Shown here: piece after piece, positions 53,294 through 64,000 of the stretch | How positions within the stretch are numbered: the first letter of the stretch is position 1 | How the letters are laid out: every line of letters starts with the position of its first letter | Source of the DNA: Litoribacillus peritrichatus | GTDB taxonomy: Bacteria > Pseudomonadota > Gammaproteobacteria > Pseudomonadales > Litoribrevibacteraceae | Reading direction: 5' to 3' | NCBI RefSeq assembly: GCF_039537985.1 | Contig: NZ_BAABBN010000007.1 | Coordinates: 248,001-312,000, forward strand | DNA length: 64,000 bases | Translations under genes and position numbers: made by a program | The notes under the pieces: generated by a model | Seen by the model: only the letters and a program-made list of their open reading frames with translations | What the model was told of the DNA's origin: nothing | Databases searched by the model: none

Positions 53294-54120
53294 TACTCTC
53301 TGACTCCTTCCTCAATTAACCGTCCAGCAATGCTGGTGATTGGTGGGAACGTAGGTAAGTCATCAAAGTGAAACCACTGTGCATCTTCTAACTCATCCGG
53401 GTTAATCTGGATGTCTCCGGCACGATAATCGGCAATAAAACCAAGCATCAGTTGTGAAGGAAATGGCCAGCTTTGGCTCCCGAAGTAACGAATGTTTTTA
53501 ACTTTGATACCGGATTCTTCCCAGACTTCACGTTTCACCGCTTGTTCCGGTGTTTCACCGGGTTCCATGAATCCAGCCAAGGTACTGTAGAAATTATTAA
53601 CCCGTTGGGTGCCGCGCGCTAACAGGCAGTGATCCCCTTTTTTAACTAAAACAATCACGCAGGGCGATATTCTGGGATAGAAAAACAGGTTGCATCCGTT
53701 GCACTTGAAACTGTATTCCTGAGGAACTTGCTCGGTTTTGCCGCCACACCTTCCGCAAAACTTGTGGTTCTCATGCCAATCGAGAAGCTGGCGAGCGCGC
53801 CCCAGTAACTTTGGTAAGGTCGGGTGCTCAAGGAGTACTAATGACCGGAGGTTAGATGTCATCAGACCTTCGGGTAAGGGTTGGTCGTCGTTAATTCGAG
53901 CGGTGTATATGTCTGACGTGTTATCTTCTTTGGTAAAGCCAATGAATAAGGGGGTGTTTTTGGCCAGTAACGCTCTCGCTTGGTGTTCTTCCAGAAATGG
54001 CGAATGATCTTCACCAAGAATGACTTGAGTGCCTTTGAATAAAACAAAGCGGGTACCTGCGCTTAGATTCAGTTGCAGGGAAAGTCTCAAAGGGTGTTCA
54101 AGTTGGTCTTTGTTGATCAT
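53278..54120 (-). CDS. nudC: NAD(+)/NADH diphosphatase
   Basis: The 280-aa protein has a four-cysteine zinc ribbon (CGRCGG and CNGC, about 140-165), the Nudix box GFMEPGETPEQAVKREVWEE continuing SG, and the NudC-specific SQ-x-WPFP-x-S motif (SQSWPFPSQLMLGF). NudC hydrolyses NADH to NMNH and AMP and removes NAD caps from RNA. All the key residues are present and the length is typical. The gene overlaps the terminator hairpin at its stop codon. Confidence 0.93.
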   Translation of the reverse strand: MINKDQLEHPLRLSLQLNLSAGTRFVLFKGTQVILGEDHSPFLEEHQARALLAKNTPLFIGFTKEDNTSDIYTARINDDQPLPEGLMTSNLRSLVLLEHPTLPKLLGRARQLLDWHENHKFCGRCGGKTEQVPQEYSFKCNGCNLFFYPRISPCVIVLVKKGDHCLLARGTQRVNNFYSTLAGFMEPGETPEQAVKREVWEESGIKVKNIRYFGSQSWPFPSQLMLGFIADYRAGDIQINPDELEDAQWFHFDDLPTFPPITSIAGRLIEEGVREYREGH

Positions 54121-54294
54121 TATGCCAGTCAGTCCGTGAGCCGATTACAGAGGCCTAAAGCTAGCACGACAGAAGGCCAGAGTAAATTCTCCGGCCAGTT
54201 ATCGAGAGCGTGATAAATTGGCTGAACAGATGAATGCTCTGTACAGGCATTGAGATTGCCTCCAGAGCGTGACCTGCACGTCAACACGAAGGTT

Positions 54295-54759
54295 TCAGTG
54301 CAGGATAGTGAAGCGTGCAACTCTGGGGCGCGTTAACGTGCAATAATCCAACATATCCATTTGAACGACTTCGGTATGTGAGCCAGCATTAAAACTGATG
54401 GTGTCGTTACTGGCGAGATAAGCAGACAGTATGACTGGCATACCAAACAGGTTGCCAAAGGGCGGCATACCGCCGGTTTCACAATTCGGAAACTCGTCTT
54501 CAAATTCATCTTCATGGCAAAGCCGAACCTTTTCGCCACCTATGGCATCACTCAGGCGATCAAAATTAATGCGCTCGCAAGCGGCAGTGACGACCATCAT
54601 ATGCTTACCAGCCACTTCGATGATGATGGGTTTAGCCATCTCTTTGCCAGAGATGTGGGTGGCTTCTGCGGTTTCCTGGGCTGTGAATGTCGGGCTGTGG
54701 TTGTGAGCCATATAGCGCACGCGGTTAGCCTCGAGGTATTCTTCAAGTTGTCGGACGGG
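54295..54759 (-). CDS. YbaK/ProX-type aminoacyl-tRNA deacylase
   Basis: ATG 54759 (MPVRQLEEYLEANRVRY) has TGGAGGAAAG upstream; the longer frame from 54807 is not supported. The 154-aa product matches YbaK/EbsC editing domains: AQETAEATHISGKEMAKPII, VVTAACERINFDRLSDA and a GGMPPFGNL loop. It would hydrolyse mischarged Cys- or Ala-tRNA(Pro), or similar. Single gene. The GGMPPFG motif corresponds to the GG-PPF-loop of the YbaK family, so the deacylase call is firm and the tRNA substrate is not. Confidence 0.8.
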   Translation of the reverse strand, partial: PVRQLEEYLEANRVRYMAHNHSPTFTAQETAEATHISGKEMAKPIIIEVAGKHMMVVTAACERINFDRLSDAIGGEKVRLCHEDEFEDEFPNCETGGMPPFGNLFGMPVILSAYLASNDTISFNAGSHTEVVQMDMLDYCTLTRPRVARFTILH

Positions 54760-55060
54760 CATAAGTCTTTCCTCCAATACGGCTAGAGGGTGTGTGATGT
54801 GAAACACGCGGAAGGTTGGCAGCCTAAAGGAGCGTTCGTTTCACATTATTATTTAATAAAGGTCTAAAGTGCGGGGTTTGCAATGAACAGGCACCAGATT
54901 TAGACAGGCGGTGTCATGGGTTTGAATGAATATTGCTTTACGTTTACGTTAAGGTAAATTAGTCTTGATGAAAATTTTTGACGTTCGGATCAAGGCTTAT
55001 TCCGGATGAATTGCTAAATTAATAAAGAGAATAAATTAAACGGACGAACCGGAAATCACT
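54760..55060. other. Intergenic region before acetoacetyl-CoA synthetase
   Basis: About 300 bp holding the promoters of two divergent genes. A TTTACGTTTACGTTAAGG tract near 54940 is a minor repeat; otherwise I see nothing distinctive. Confidence 0.35.
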
Positions 55061-57034
<1,974 letters not shown>

Positions 57035-57062
57035 TGGTCGAATGGAGGGGCCAGCCGAAGCA

Positions 57063-58187
57063 TCAATAAACCAAAATGGCTCTCAATATTTTGTTGATCA
57101 TTTCAAGCTGGCTGGAAGAGTCCGTTTTGGCCAGACAGCTTTTAATTTGTTGCCTGACCGTGCTGAGTTGTGCGTTTCTGTAGTGGGCAATTTGCTCTGC
57201 GCTCAGTCCGTTGCACAATTGCGCACAAATATGAGCTTCAGCGGACGTTAAAGGAAAGTGTAAGGTGATCTCCTGAGGATGAACGGTACGGCTGGTGGCG
57301 CATGTTTGAAGGGTTAAAATCAGGCCGGGCGAGGTGAGTTCTCCACAAGGAGAGATTCGTTTGTGTAACCAAGGTTTTATGGTTAACCGATAGGCCGTAT
57401 TTTGATCGTTCAGGTACAGGTAATGAATCCCTTTTCCCGTACCCGACAAAGAGTGAAGGCTGTCATTTGATGCTTTAATAAAGCGTGCTTGGGTATCCGT
57501 CGATTGGAACGAGAGTGTGTTGTTCGAAGAAACCCGAAATAGATTGGAACCGCAAAAAATGTCACTCGCTGCTTGATTAAAAAACTCTATCTTAAAAGCC
57601 TCTTTACAGACAATGACTGCTTCCGGTAAATGGTCGAACGCTGAAAACAGATTTTTACTTTTGACGTTTTGAGCGTATAGCTTTTGGGCCAGTGACATGC
57701 TGTGCTCAATGTGGGGTAAGTAAGCATTCACTGTATCTATTGATTGTTGATCGTACTGCTGCTGAGATTTACCGCGCATGAACGCTAATTCGGTGATGAA
57801 ATCACTTCCTGCCGGCGATAATAAACACCCGATGGAATGACGAATGTCGGCCGGTTTGGCAAAGTCGTTGTAAATTTCGGTGTTCAAAAACTGTCTGTCA
57901 TCAAAAACTTTGTGACTGGGGTGAAATTGGTTGAATGGGTGGTTCGCCAGATTTTTAGTCCAGACATCAACTTGGTAATAATGTGCCCGGTAAAGGTCAA
58001 AGTGGCCTTCTTCAAAGCCCTCTTCAAAGAACCCTAGAGGTTCGTCATCGACGCTTGAACGTGTGACCATGAAGGTGTGGTTGGAACGGGTGGTTTTGCT
58101 TATTTCGTTCAGAACCTCTTGCCAGTGATCCGGGTTGTCGATGGTGTCGTATATTTGCTGAATGATTTGTGTGGTGATCTGACTCAT
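57063..58187 (-). CDS. LuxR-type HTH regulator with N-terminal PAS-like region
   Basis: The 374-aa product ends in a LuxR helix-turn-helix (TSAEAHICAQLCNGLSAEQI, then YRNAQLSTVRQQIKSCLAKT). The first 250 residues hold a region beginning MSQITTQIIQQIYDTIDNPD and a PAS-like core around residues 195-300 (LPEAVIVCKEAFKIEFFNQA). It is not an AHL-type LuxR by its N-terminus: the Trp/Tyr/Asp pattern of autoinducer-binding domains is not clear. It may control the convergent acetoacetyl-CoA synthetase gene or the lipoprotein upstream; neither is proven. Confidence 0.75.
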   Translation of the reverse strand: MSQITTQIIQQIYDTIDNPDHWQEVLNEISKTTRSNHTFMVTRSSVDDEPLGFFEEGFEEGHFDLYRAHYYQVDVWTKNLANHPFNQFHPSHKVFDDRQFLNTEIYNDFAKPADIRHSIGCLLSPAGSDFITELAFMRGKSQQQYDQQSIDTVNAYLPHIEHSMSLAQKLYAQNVKSKNLFSAFDHLPEAVIVCKEAFKIEFFNQAASDIFCGSNLFRVSSNNTLSFQSTDTQARFIKASNDSLHSLSGTGKGIHYLYLNDQNTAYRLTIKPWLHKRISPCGELTSPGLILTLQTCATSRTVHPQEITLHFPLTSAEAHICAQLCNGLSAEQIAHYRNAQLSTVRQQIKSCLAKTDSSSQLEMINKILRAILVY

Positions 58188-58462
58188 TCAATCGTGCCTC
58201 GTTGTTTATTCCTTTAACAATCGGTTTACGCAGTGACACATTTTTTATACCAGATGGTAGATGTTTGTAAAACTTTGAGGGCTGATACTTTAGAAATAAT
58301 GGTCTACCTTTAATTACTTAAGCGTATATGTAATCAGTTTTTAATCTTTAAATTGAATTATAACGTTGCTGTTTAGAGTGGGTGTTCCATTCTAAAACGA
58401 CAAAAAAATAATAAATAAATGTTTGAGAAGACATTAGTTGGAATAATTTTCTGGAGAAAGAA

Positions 58463-60916
58463 ATGGCACTTTCGAATCATTTTAAATTCAAGAAAGGGTT
58501 GCTGGCACTGGCTGTGTCTGGTGCATTGGCGGGTTGTGGTTCTGACAGCGATTCAAGCTCTTCAACGACTGTCACCCCTACCACGGCAAGCAGTACCGCG
58601 TTTACGGTTTCTTTGGCGGATGCGCCTGATTCGGTTGCTTCGGCGGCTTTTGATTGGACAAATCCTTTGTCGTTATTGATGCCCAAAGCGTATGCAGCGA
58701 AAACCGGCTTGGATCTCAGTAATTTCTCAGTTGTGGTGGTGGATGCAGATGGAAATGTGGTCGAAACGGTCGATGCTGAAGATCTTGTCATTGAGGAACT
58801 TGGGAATGGGCGATATGAAATTACTGTGCCTGGTAGTGAGCAACTGAATTGTCTGATTGCAGTCAATTTAGATGGTCCATTAGTTATTCAGGTTGGAGAT
58901 GACATTACTGAAACTAATTCTTTATTTGCACCAACGACAGCCAAAGAAATTGATTTGGATTTAGAATCGACAGTGGCTTATCAACAGTTCTTAAAAACCG
59001 TTGACGACTTTGACGACTACGACGTCGATGATCCCGCCCAAGTGGCAGCCATTGAAGAGCTGATTAACAACGTTGAACAGCAACTTGAGGCATTGGATCT
59101 GGAAACCTTGTTAGACGATGCCAATACGTCTTTGGCGGATTTACTGGGTGATGATGAAGCGCTTCAGCTTCAAATTGAACAAACCGTAGGCAATATTATT
59201 GAAGAGCAGATTGATCAAATAGCCGATGCAACGGCCACTTCGATTGCTGATCTGGTGAACAGTGGCGGTTTGAACTGGTTTGAAGCGGATGTGGACGTAG
59301 AATTCAGCCAGAACAATGCCCCATATTCTTTTGATTTTGACGATCTTGAAGTAGAGCGAGGCACAATCAGTGCCACAGGCACTGAGCTGTTTTATGAATA
59401 TGACTTCGACGAAGACGAATGGGGTGAAGCGGAGACGTTTGATCCAACCTCAGATACGGCTACTGAGGATTTGATTTTGACGGCGAATGGTTGGGCCAAC
59501 AGTGCGGACGCGTTCAGCGTGGTGGATATAGATACTGAAAGTGGCTCCATCACCATTCAGGACGCAGCCGTCGCATCTGTTCAGATGAACATTGGCACAT
59601 TGCAGGCACTCGACCTGGAAGGTAAAAGTGTAGAAAGCTTTATGGATACCAATGCCGATCAGGAAGATCTTGCGGTCTTTATGGCGTCGGATGCGATGTT
59701 CAGTGCGAATGCCAGTGCAGTGAAAATCAGTTTTACCAACGTTAATGAGCTTTATTCATTACGATACGATGATGGCGATGAAAATAGCTGTTGGGGTGAG
59801 AACTCTACGCCAGCAGATTTTGGTGGTAACTGTGAACGCGTTTATTTGGATGGTGAAGAAACTGCGCCAACCTCGTTAAACAGTTTGGTGACCAATATCG
59901 CTTCTTTACCGGGTGAACAAGGTTTTGTCGGTATCTGGATTGATGGTGGCATTTTAGTTCAGTTGCTTGAAACCGAAACAATCAATGCAGACACGCAGGA
60001 CGTTACAACCGTTCGTACTGCGCGTTTCTTTACAGAAAATACCAGTGACGAGCCCGGTGCTCCAGATCGGGTATTGTTTGTACCGGAAGATGAGTCCGAT
60101 ACTGTGTGGTCGCTGGCATCGCCGACAGGTCTGGCGGAAGGAGAGTCGATCATAGTGTTACCGATTCCGGAAGGTATTCATCAGGCGTCGGACTTGGATG
60201 AAAGTGAAACCACGTTGATTTATGCGGTTGTGGATGGCTTTGTTCGTCCGGGTGCGTATCAAATGGCCGGGCAGCAAGAAGATGAAAGTGCCTGGGTGTT
60301 TAACACTGTAGCGGCCGGAGATGTTTTGAACGCATTTAACCCGCTCTATCAGGACGCTTTCTTAGTGAACTGTGACTATGAGTCTGGCTGGAATGACGAC
60401 GCATTTGACGGTCTGGGCGCACCTTTGGAAGCCAATACTCTGAAAGCATTCACTGCGTCAGTAAATGCTGCCGGTTGTGGCGGGATTGACTCTGCTGTGA
60501 CCGAGGCGGTATTGACGGCAAATACCTGGTACGAAGACGGCGATGCTTATACGTTTAATGCGGACGGTTCCGGTTCTGTGTCCTTTTTGGATGAAAATGA
60601 TCAGGGCGTAGAAGAGGAAGTGTCGTTAGCGCTGACCTGGAGTGTCAATACCACTGCGGATGACAATATCCCGAATGGAACGGTCGTTGCTGTCATTGAA
60701 ACGGAACTGGAAGGGGTGGCGTTTACGTTTACTGAGCATTACGCGCCGGTTGGTTATGATGCTGAAAATAACCGATTGTCATTGAAAATATTCTCCACCA
60801 ACTCGTTGTGGTACGGAAATGACTCTGACTTTCCGGACGGCTCCGGCGAAATCTGGACATCGACGTTTTCTTCGACGGCCGATGACAATGTGACGGAAGC
60901 GCCAGAGTTGTTATAA
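58463..60916 (+). CDS. Large acidic lipoprotein (817 aa)
   Basis: GGAGAAAG precedes the ATG. The protein starts MALSNHFKFKKGLLALAVSG with lipobox LAGC, then a Ser/Asp-rich linker (GSDSDSSSSTTVTPTT). The rest is very acidic, with helical (VEQQLEALDLETLLDDANTS) and beta-rich parts and a few cysteines in the later half. I recognise no catalytic motif. Such acidic, lipid-anchored proteins are often found on the surface of marine bacteria. A strong terminator follows. It is one of three very large lipoproteins in this window. Confidence 0.7.
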   Translation: MALSNHFKFKKGLLALAVSGALAGCGSDSDSSSSTTVTPTTASSTAFTVSLADAPDSVASAAFDWTNPLSLLMPKAYAAKTGLDLSNFSVVVVDADGNVVETVDAEDLVIEELGNGRYEITVPGSEQLNCLIAVNLDGPLVIQVGDDITETNSLFAPTTAKEIDLDLESTVAYQQFLKTVDDFDDYDVDDPAQVAAIEELINNVEQQLEALDLETLLDDANTSLADLLGDDEALQLQIEQTVGNIIEEQIDQIADATATSIADLVNSGGLNWFEADVDVEFSQNNAPYSFDFDDLEVERGTISATGTELFYEYDFDEDEWGEAETFDPTSDTATEDLILTANGWANSADAFSVVDIDTESGSITIQDAAVASVQMNIGTLQALDLEGKSVESFMDTNADQEDLAVFMASDAMFSANASAVKISFTNVNELYSLRYDDGDENSCWGENSTPADFGGNCERVYLDGEETAPTSLNSLVTNIASLPGEQGFVGIWIDGGILVQLLETETINADTQDVTTVRTARFFTENTSDEPGAPDRVLFVPEDESDTVWSLASPTGLAEGESIIVLPIPEGIHQASDLDESETTLIYAVVDGFVRPGAYQMAGQQEDESAWVFNTVAAGDVLNAFNPLYQDAFLVNCDYESGWNDDAFDGLGAPLEANTLKAFTASVNAAGCGGIDSAVTEAVLTANTWYEDGDAYTFNADGSGSVSFLDENDQGVEEEVSLALTWSVNTTADDNIPNGTVVAVIETELEGVAFTFTEHYAPVGYDAENNRLSLKIFSTNSLWYGNDSDFPDGSGEIWTSTFSSTADDNVTEAPELL

Positions 60917-60942
60917 GTTTACTGCGTTAGAATGCAACTTTT

Positions 60943-60966
60943 ACCGCGCTTCGGCGCGGTTTTTTT
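60943..60966 (+). terminator. Terminator of acidic lipoprotein gene
   Basis: ACCGCGC / GCGCGGT stem with a TTCG loop followed by seven T residues. Confidence 0.9.
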
Positions 60967-61120
60967 GTTTTGGGCCCCAGCCAGGGCTGACCGCTCCTTT
61001 CTTATAAATAGCCATGAACTAAAATAATAGAACCGTTGGCGCTATTCCAGTAGGGATAAATGAGCGAAAGGCTTGATGAACGCAACGAGAAATCATTACA
61101 CTCCGGTTGAGAAGTTTGAA

Positions 61121-61138
61121 AAGTCATCAAACTGTCAT
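61121..61138 (+). promoter_or_regulatory. Candidate Pho box before STAS-like gene
   Basis: AAGTCATCAAACTGTCAT (two 7-bp repeats, 4-bp spacer) matches the PhoB pattern at most positions and is 29 nt before the ATG, closer than usual. Confidence 0.45.
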
Positions 61139-61167
61139 AAAACCTGATTTGAGTAGTAGGTGTATGT

Positions 61168-61596
61168 ATGGCAAATCAGCATGGTCATACGGATATTACC
61201 CGGCAAGGGCAGCTGTTTATCTGCAGGCCGCAAGGCGGCTTTAATATGGAAGGAGCCAAAGAATATGAGCGGTACTTTGCGCAGGAAATAGCACACGTCA
61301 TCGCTCGTCCTTGGGCTGTCATGGAAGTCTTAGATAATTTTGAAACGGCGGGTCCGGAGGTAATGACGCGCTTTGGCGCTCAGTTCGCTTGGGCCGCTCA
61401 GAATAACTGTCAGTGGCTGGCGGTGGTCTCCAAGTCGCAAATGATGAATTTTCTGGTGGAGCAGTACATTGGTTCATCGGGGCTAGAGATGAAAATATTT
61501 GACGATGAAGCAGCTGCTTTATCGTGGCTGGAACAGCATTTGTCGCCGACGGTGAGTGAGTCGCAAGCAGGAATAAACCAATCTAAAGTAAGCTGA
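61168..61596 (+). CDS. Small STAS/SpoIIAA-like protein (142 aa)
   Basis: No confident family. The 142-aa product begins MANQHGHTDITRQGQLFICR and has alternating strand-helix stretches (WAVMEVLDNFETAGPEVMTR, QWLAVVSKSQMMNFLVEQ, MKIFDDEAAALSWLEQHL) that fit the STAS/SpoIIAA fold of anti-anti-sigma factors or small metabolite binders. The start has a weak ribosome site. It is 35 nt upstream of a crotonase gene, so it is probably in its operon, and a candidate Pho box precedes it. Confidence 0.5.
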   Translation: MANQHGHTDITRQGQLFICRPQGGFNMEGAKEYERYFAQEIAHVIARPWAVMEVLDNFETAGPEVMTRFGAQFAWAAQNNCQWLAVVSKSQMMNFLVEQYIGSSGLEMKIFDDEAAALSWLEQHLSPTVSESQAGINQSKVS

Positions 61597-61631
61597 ATAC
61601 ACTCCGGCATTCAACAACAAAGGACGTTTCT

Positions 61632-62429
61632 ATGAGTTGTCTATTGAAGGAACAACAAGGACAGGTGTTATTAGTCACGCTTAATCGTCCTGATTTACGA
61701 AACCCGATTTCCGAGCCTGACATGATTGAGGCCATTGAGCGCATGTGTTTTGATGTTCAGGCGGATCTGTCCATCAGTGTGGTTATTATTACCGGGGCAG
61801 GGAAAGGCTTTTCATCGGGTGGCAACGTTAAACACATGCAGGACAAATCCGGCATGTTTGTCGGAGATACGGAAACGCTGGCCGAGAATTATCGGCAAGG
61901 CATTCAACGCATTCCGCGAGCTATTTTCAATTTGGATGTGCCGGTGATCGCCGCCGTTAACGGTGCTGCAATCGGTGCTGGCTGTGACCTGGCGATGATG
62001 GCGGACATTCGGATTGCCAGTGATAAGGCATGTTTTGCTGAAAGTTTTATCAAACTGGGGATCATTCCTGGCGACGGTGGAGCCTGGTTTTTGCCGCGTG
62101 TTGCAGGCTATGAACGTGCCGCTGAAATGGCTTTCACCGGGGATGTGGTCTCGGCTGAACAAGCACTGGCATGGGGGTTAGTTTCCCGTGTGGTTGAACA
62201 CGACCGGTTGTTGGATGTCGCTTTTGAATTGGCCGGGCGGATCGCCAAGAACCCCCCATTGACGATCCGAGAAACCAAAAGGTTATTACGACAAGGGCGC
62301 TCTGCCAGTTTGGATGAGTTGTTAGAAACGTCGGCTCAGGTTCAGGCGCGTATGCATCACACACAGGATCATAAAGAAGCGGTGGACGCTTTTTTGGCAA
62401 AGCGGGCCCCTTCCTTTCAGGGGAAATAA
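61632..62429 (+). CDS. Enoyl-CoA hydratase/isomerase-family protein
   Basis: The 265-aa crotonase-fold enzyme has RPDLRNPISEPDMIEA, GKGFSSGGNVKHM (oxyanion hole), and NGAAIGAGCDLAMMADIRIA. AESFIKLGIIPGDGGAWFL follows, where the E and D expected of the catalytic pair are present in the E-x-F and GD positions. RETKRLLRQ near the end is typical of the family. It would hydrate enoyl-CoA or isomerise one. AAAGGACG precedes the ATG. It follows the STAS-like gene closely. Confidence 0.9.
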   Translation: MSCLLKEQQGQVLLVTLNRPDLRNPISEPDMIEAIERMCFDVQADLSISVVIITGAGKGFSSGGNVKHMQDKSGMFVGDTETLAENYRQGIQRIPRAIFNLDVPVIAAVNGAAIGAGCDLAMMADIRIASDKACFAESFIKLGIIPGDGGAWFLPRVAGYERAAEMAFTGDVVSAEQALAWGLVSRVVEHDRLLDVAFELAGRIAKNPPLTIRETKRLLRQGRSASLDELLETSAQVQARMHHTQDHKEAVDAFLAKRAPSFQGK

Positions 62430-62492
62430 TGTTTTCAGCGTGCTCAGAAAAAGAAAAGGTCGTATTAGCCCGGGGAGACTAAACGACCTGAA

Positions 62493-62512
62493 ACACCAGA
62501 GGAAGCTGGTGT
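62493..62512. terminator. Weak stem-loop between crotonase and glpD
   Basis: ACACCAG / CTGGTGT around AGGAAG; it has no U-tract. An AGGTCGT / ACGACCT pair flanks it upstream. Probably ends the convergent transcripts. Confidence 0.4.
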
Positions 62513-62558
62513 AAACCTTTGTATTTCTGGTTGCAATAACCCCTAGCTGAAGCGGCTC

Positions 62559-64000
62559 CTAACTGAAGTTGGGCGTGATCTGATAATGCTTCGCTAAGTA
62601 ATAATTTAAGTGATTCTTTTGCTGGTGAGTCAGGAACAGTCCCAACTTGGAGCGGCGCCATAATAAGTCTTCTGCGCTGGTTACCCATTCGTGGTTGGCC
62701 AGATAGTCCACTTCACAACTGTATAAGCCGCCGCCAAAATGTTCGCCCATGTCTTCCGGCGAACGAATGTTCTCCAGAAATTTCATTGCCAGGGTGCCAT
62801 ATGCATCGGCGTAGCGTTGGATGGTGTCTTGTCTGAGCCAAGGAAAACGCTCTGACAACATATGGATGAACTGTGCTTTGCCGTGCGGGAAGTCGCCACC
62901 AGGTAAGGGTTTATCCTTCGTCCAGGCGGGGGACATTTCCGGGAAGAAATCCGACAATTTGGTCATCGCCGCTTCTGACAGTTTACGGTACGTGGTGATT
63001 TTCCCGCCAAATACCGACAACAGTGGATTCTCCGTTGGGTCATCAATGGCCAAAGTGTAATCGCGAGTGATCGCCGATGGGTTGTCGGACTCATCGTCGC
63101 AGAGCGGGCGAACCCCTGAATACGTCCAGATCAGATCCGCTGGCGTTAATTTATGCTTAAAGTGTTTGTTGGTGACGGATAACAGGTAATCGACTTCTTC
63201 GGCTGAAATGGTGACATCCGATGGATTTCCTTGGTATTCGACGTCTGTGGTGCCAATCAATGAGAACTTCTCAAGGTATGGGATGACGAAAACAATGCGC
63301 TGGTCTTCATTTTGAAGAATAAAGGCTTCGTCGCCCTTGTTAATTCTCGGTACTACGATGTGGCTGCCTTTGATCAAACGAATGCCATACGGGGATTTGG
63401 TTTCTACCTGATCCTTGATGAAGCTGGCAACCCAAGGCCCGGCTGCATTCACTAAGGCTTTGCCCTTCACATCGTATTGTTCACCGGTTAACAGGTTTTC
63501 CATCTTACAATGCCACAAACCCTTGTGTTTCTTGGCATCAATGCAACGGGTTTGGTTGTGAATGCTTGCCCCGTTTTGCTGAGCAGAAATCAGGTTGGTA
63601 ATCACCAATCGGGCATCGTCCACCCAACAATCCGCGTACTCAAAACCTTTTTTGATCTTTTCATCCAGCGAAGACTCACCTTTGAATTTTACTTTGTGAG
63701 AGCCCTGCAGTTTTTCACGCTTGCCTAAGTGATCATACAAGAACAGGCCGGAGCGAATCATCCAGGCCGGTCGTAAGTGAGGCTGATGTGGCAGGATGAA
63801 GCGCATGGGCTTTACCAAGTGCGAAGCATTGTTTAACAGTACTTCACGCTCTTTGAGGGCTTCTTTTACCAGTCGAAACTCATAATGTTCCAGATAACGC
63901 AGACCGCCATGAATTAACTTGCTACTGGCCGACGATGTGGCTGAAGCGAAGTCGTTTTGTTCACAAAGGTATACCGAAAGGTCTCGACCTGCTGCATCCG
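62559..64000 (-). CDS. glpD: Aerobic glycerol-3-phosphate dehydrogenase, N-terminus beyond right edge
   Basis: The minus-strand frame is open from the right edge to the stop at 62559 (480 codons seen). An internal TTG at 63818 is not the start, because the homology continues upstream (ATSSASSKLIHGGLRYLEHY). VSPYGIRLIKGSHIVV-like SPYGIRLIKGSHIVVPR, VIPYLEKFSLIGTTDVEYQG and WTYSGVRPLCDDESDNPSA agree closely with E. coli GlpD. It is a membrane-associated FAD enzyme oxidising glycerol-3-phosphate to dihydroxyacetone phosphate and reducing quinone. The missing end holds the first FAD motif. Confidence 0.95.
   Translation of the reverse strand, partial: DAAGRDLSVYLCEQNDFASATSSASSKLIHGGLRYLEHYEFRLVKEALKEREVLLNNASHLVKPMRFILPHQPHLRPAWMIRSGLFLYDHLGKREKLQGSHKVKFKGESSLDEKIKKGFEYADCWVDDARLVITNLISAQQNGASIHNQTRCIDAKKHKGLWHCKMENLLTGEQYDVKGKALVNAAGPWVASFIKDQVETKSPYGIRLIKGSHIVVPRINKGDEAFILQNEDQRIVFVIPYLEKFSLIGTTDVEYQGNPSDVTISAEEVDYLLSVTNKHFKHKLTPADLIWTYSGVRPLCDDESDNPSAITRDYTLAIDDPTENPLLSVFGGKITTYRKLSEAAMTKLSDFFPEMSPAWTKDKPLPGGDFPHGKAQFIHMLSERFPWLRQDTIQRYADAYGTLAMKFLENIRSPEDMGEHFGGGLYSCEVDYLANHEWVTSAEDLLWRRSKLGLFLTHQQKNHLNYYLAKHYQITPNFS

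Noticed and set aside
57063..58187. AHL-responsive LuxR regulator or LuxO partner for the luxPQ-like genes
   Set aside because: Only the HTH is LuxR-like; the N-terminus lacks a clear autoinducer-binding pattern and there is no AAA domain as in LuxO. It is also 32 kb from luxPQ.
62559..63818. A complete 419-aa gene starting at 63818
   Set aside because: GlpD homology continues upstream of this TTG to the window edge, so it is an internal codon.

Overview
The window reads as chromosome of a marine-type gammaproteobacterium, probably of the Oceanospirillales/Pseudomonadales group. The evidence is a FabY-type ketoacyl synthase, a DesT/FabR-regulated desaturase pair, FadH, several crotonases, NudC, GlpD, NorEF-like subunits and many large outer-membrane lipoproteins. 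No rRNA, tRNA or CRISPR array was seen. Genus is not assigned.

Left flank (1-6 kb) is accessory and decaying. It holds a partial OLD-family ATPase running off the left edge, an unknown membrane protein, and what look like nested IS remnants (an IS1380-type end inside an IS982-type transposase start). Next come two adjacent minus-strand genes, a small membrane protein and a di-heme cytochrome c, each interrupted by one in-frame stop codon. Divergent from them are norEF-like genes and a 28-residue Cys-rich peptide. Both of these follow near-identical promoters with an FNR/DNR-type box 41.5 nt before the predicted start point.

6-16.9 kb: a lipid module (two helical proteins of unknown role, a fatty acid desaturase, its ferredoxin-reductase partner and a divergent DesT/FabR-like repressor with three 18-bp palindromic operators). 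It is followed by a secreted metallopeptidase-like protein, an acyl-CoA dehydrogenase, a periplasmic binding protein, and a CPA1 antiporter next to a cyclic-nucleotide-binding protein.

16.9-27 kb: a vWA lipoprotein and a signalling cluster. The centre is a LuxP-like AI-2 receptor with every ligand-pocket residue I can recall conserved. Its gene overlaps that of a LuxQ-like sensor kinase lacking a receiver domain, and a CBS-PAS-GGDEF-EAL protein lies downstream on the same strand. A secreted protein with two PilJ-type sensor motifs is divergent from luxP. This is the most interesting system in the window.

27-44 kb: a TonB receptor, a Tag-like glycosylase, a GMC oxidoreductase, an FMN reductase, small envelope proteins, FadH, a PhoB-controlled alkaline phosphatase, topoisomerase III, a GshB-like ATP-grasp enzyme, a crotonase and an OpuAC-type binding protein. 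A roughly 150-bp imperfect-palindrome repeat occurs at 4.6 kb and 27.2 kb.

44-64 kb: a 1239-aa FG-GAP lipoprotein, FabY, a DMT exporter divergent from a MocR regulator with a striking operator array, NudC, a YbaK-like deacylase, acetoacetyl-CoA synthetase, a LuxR-type regulator, an 817-aa acidic lipoprotein, a small STAS-like protein with a candidate Pho box, another crotonase, and GlpD running off the right edge. Fatty-acid, acyl-CoA and glycerol-phosphate metabolism recur across the window.
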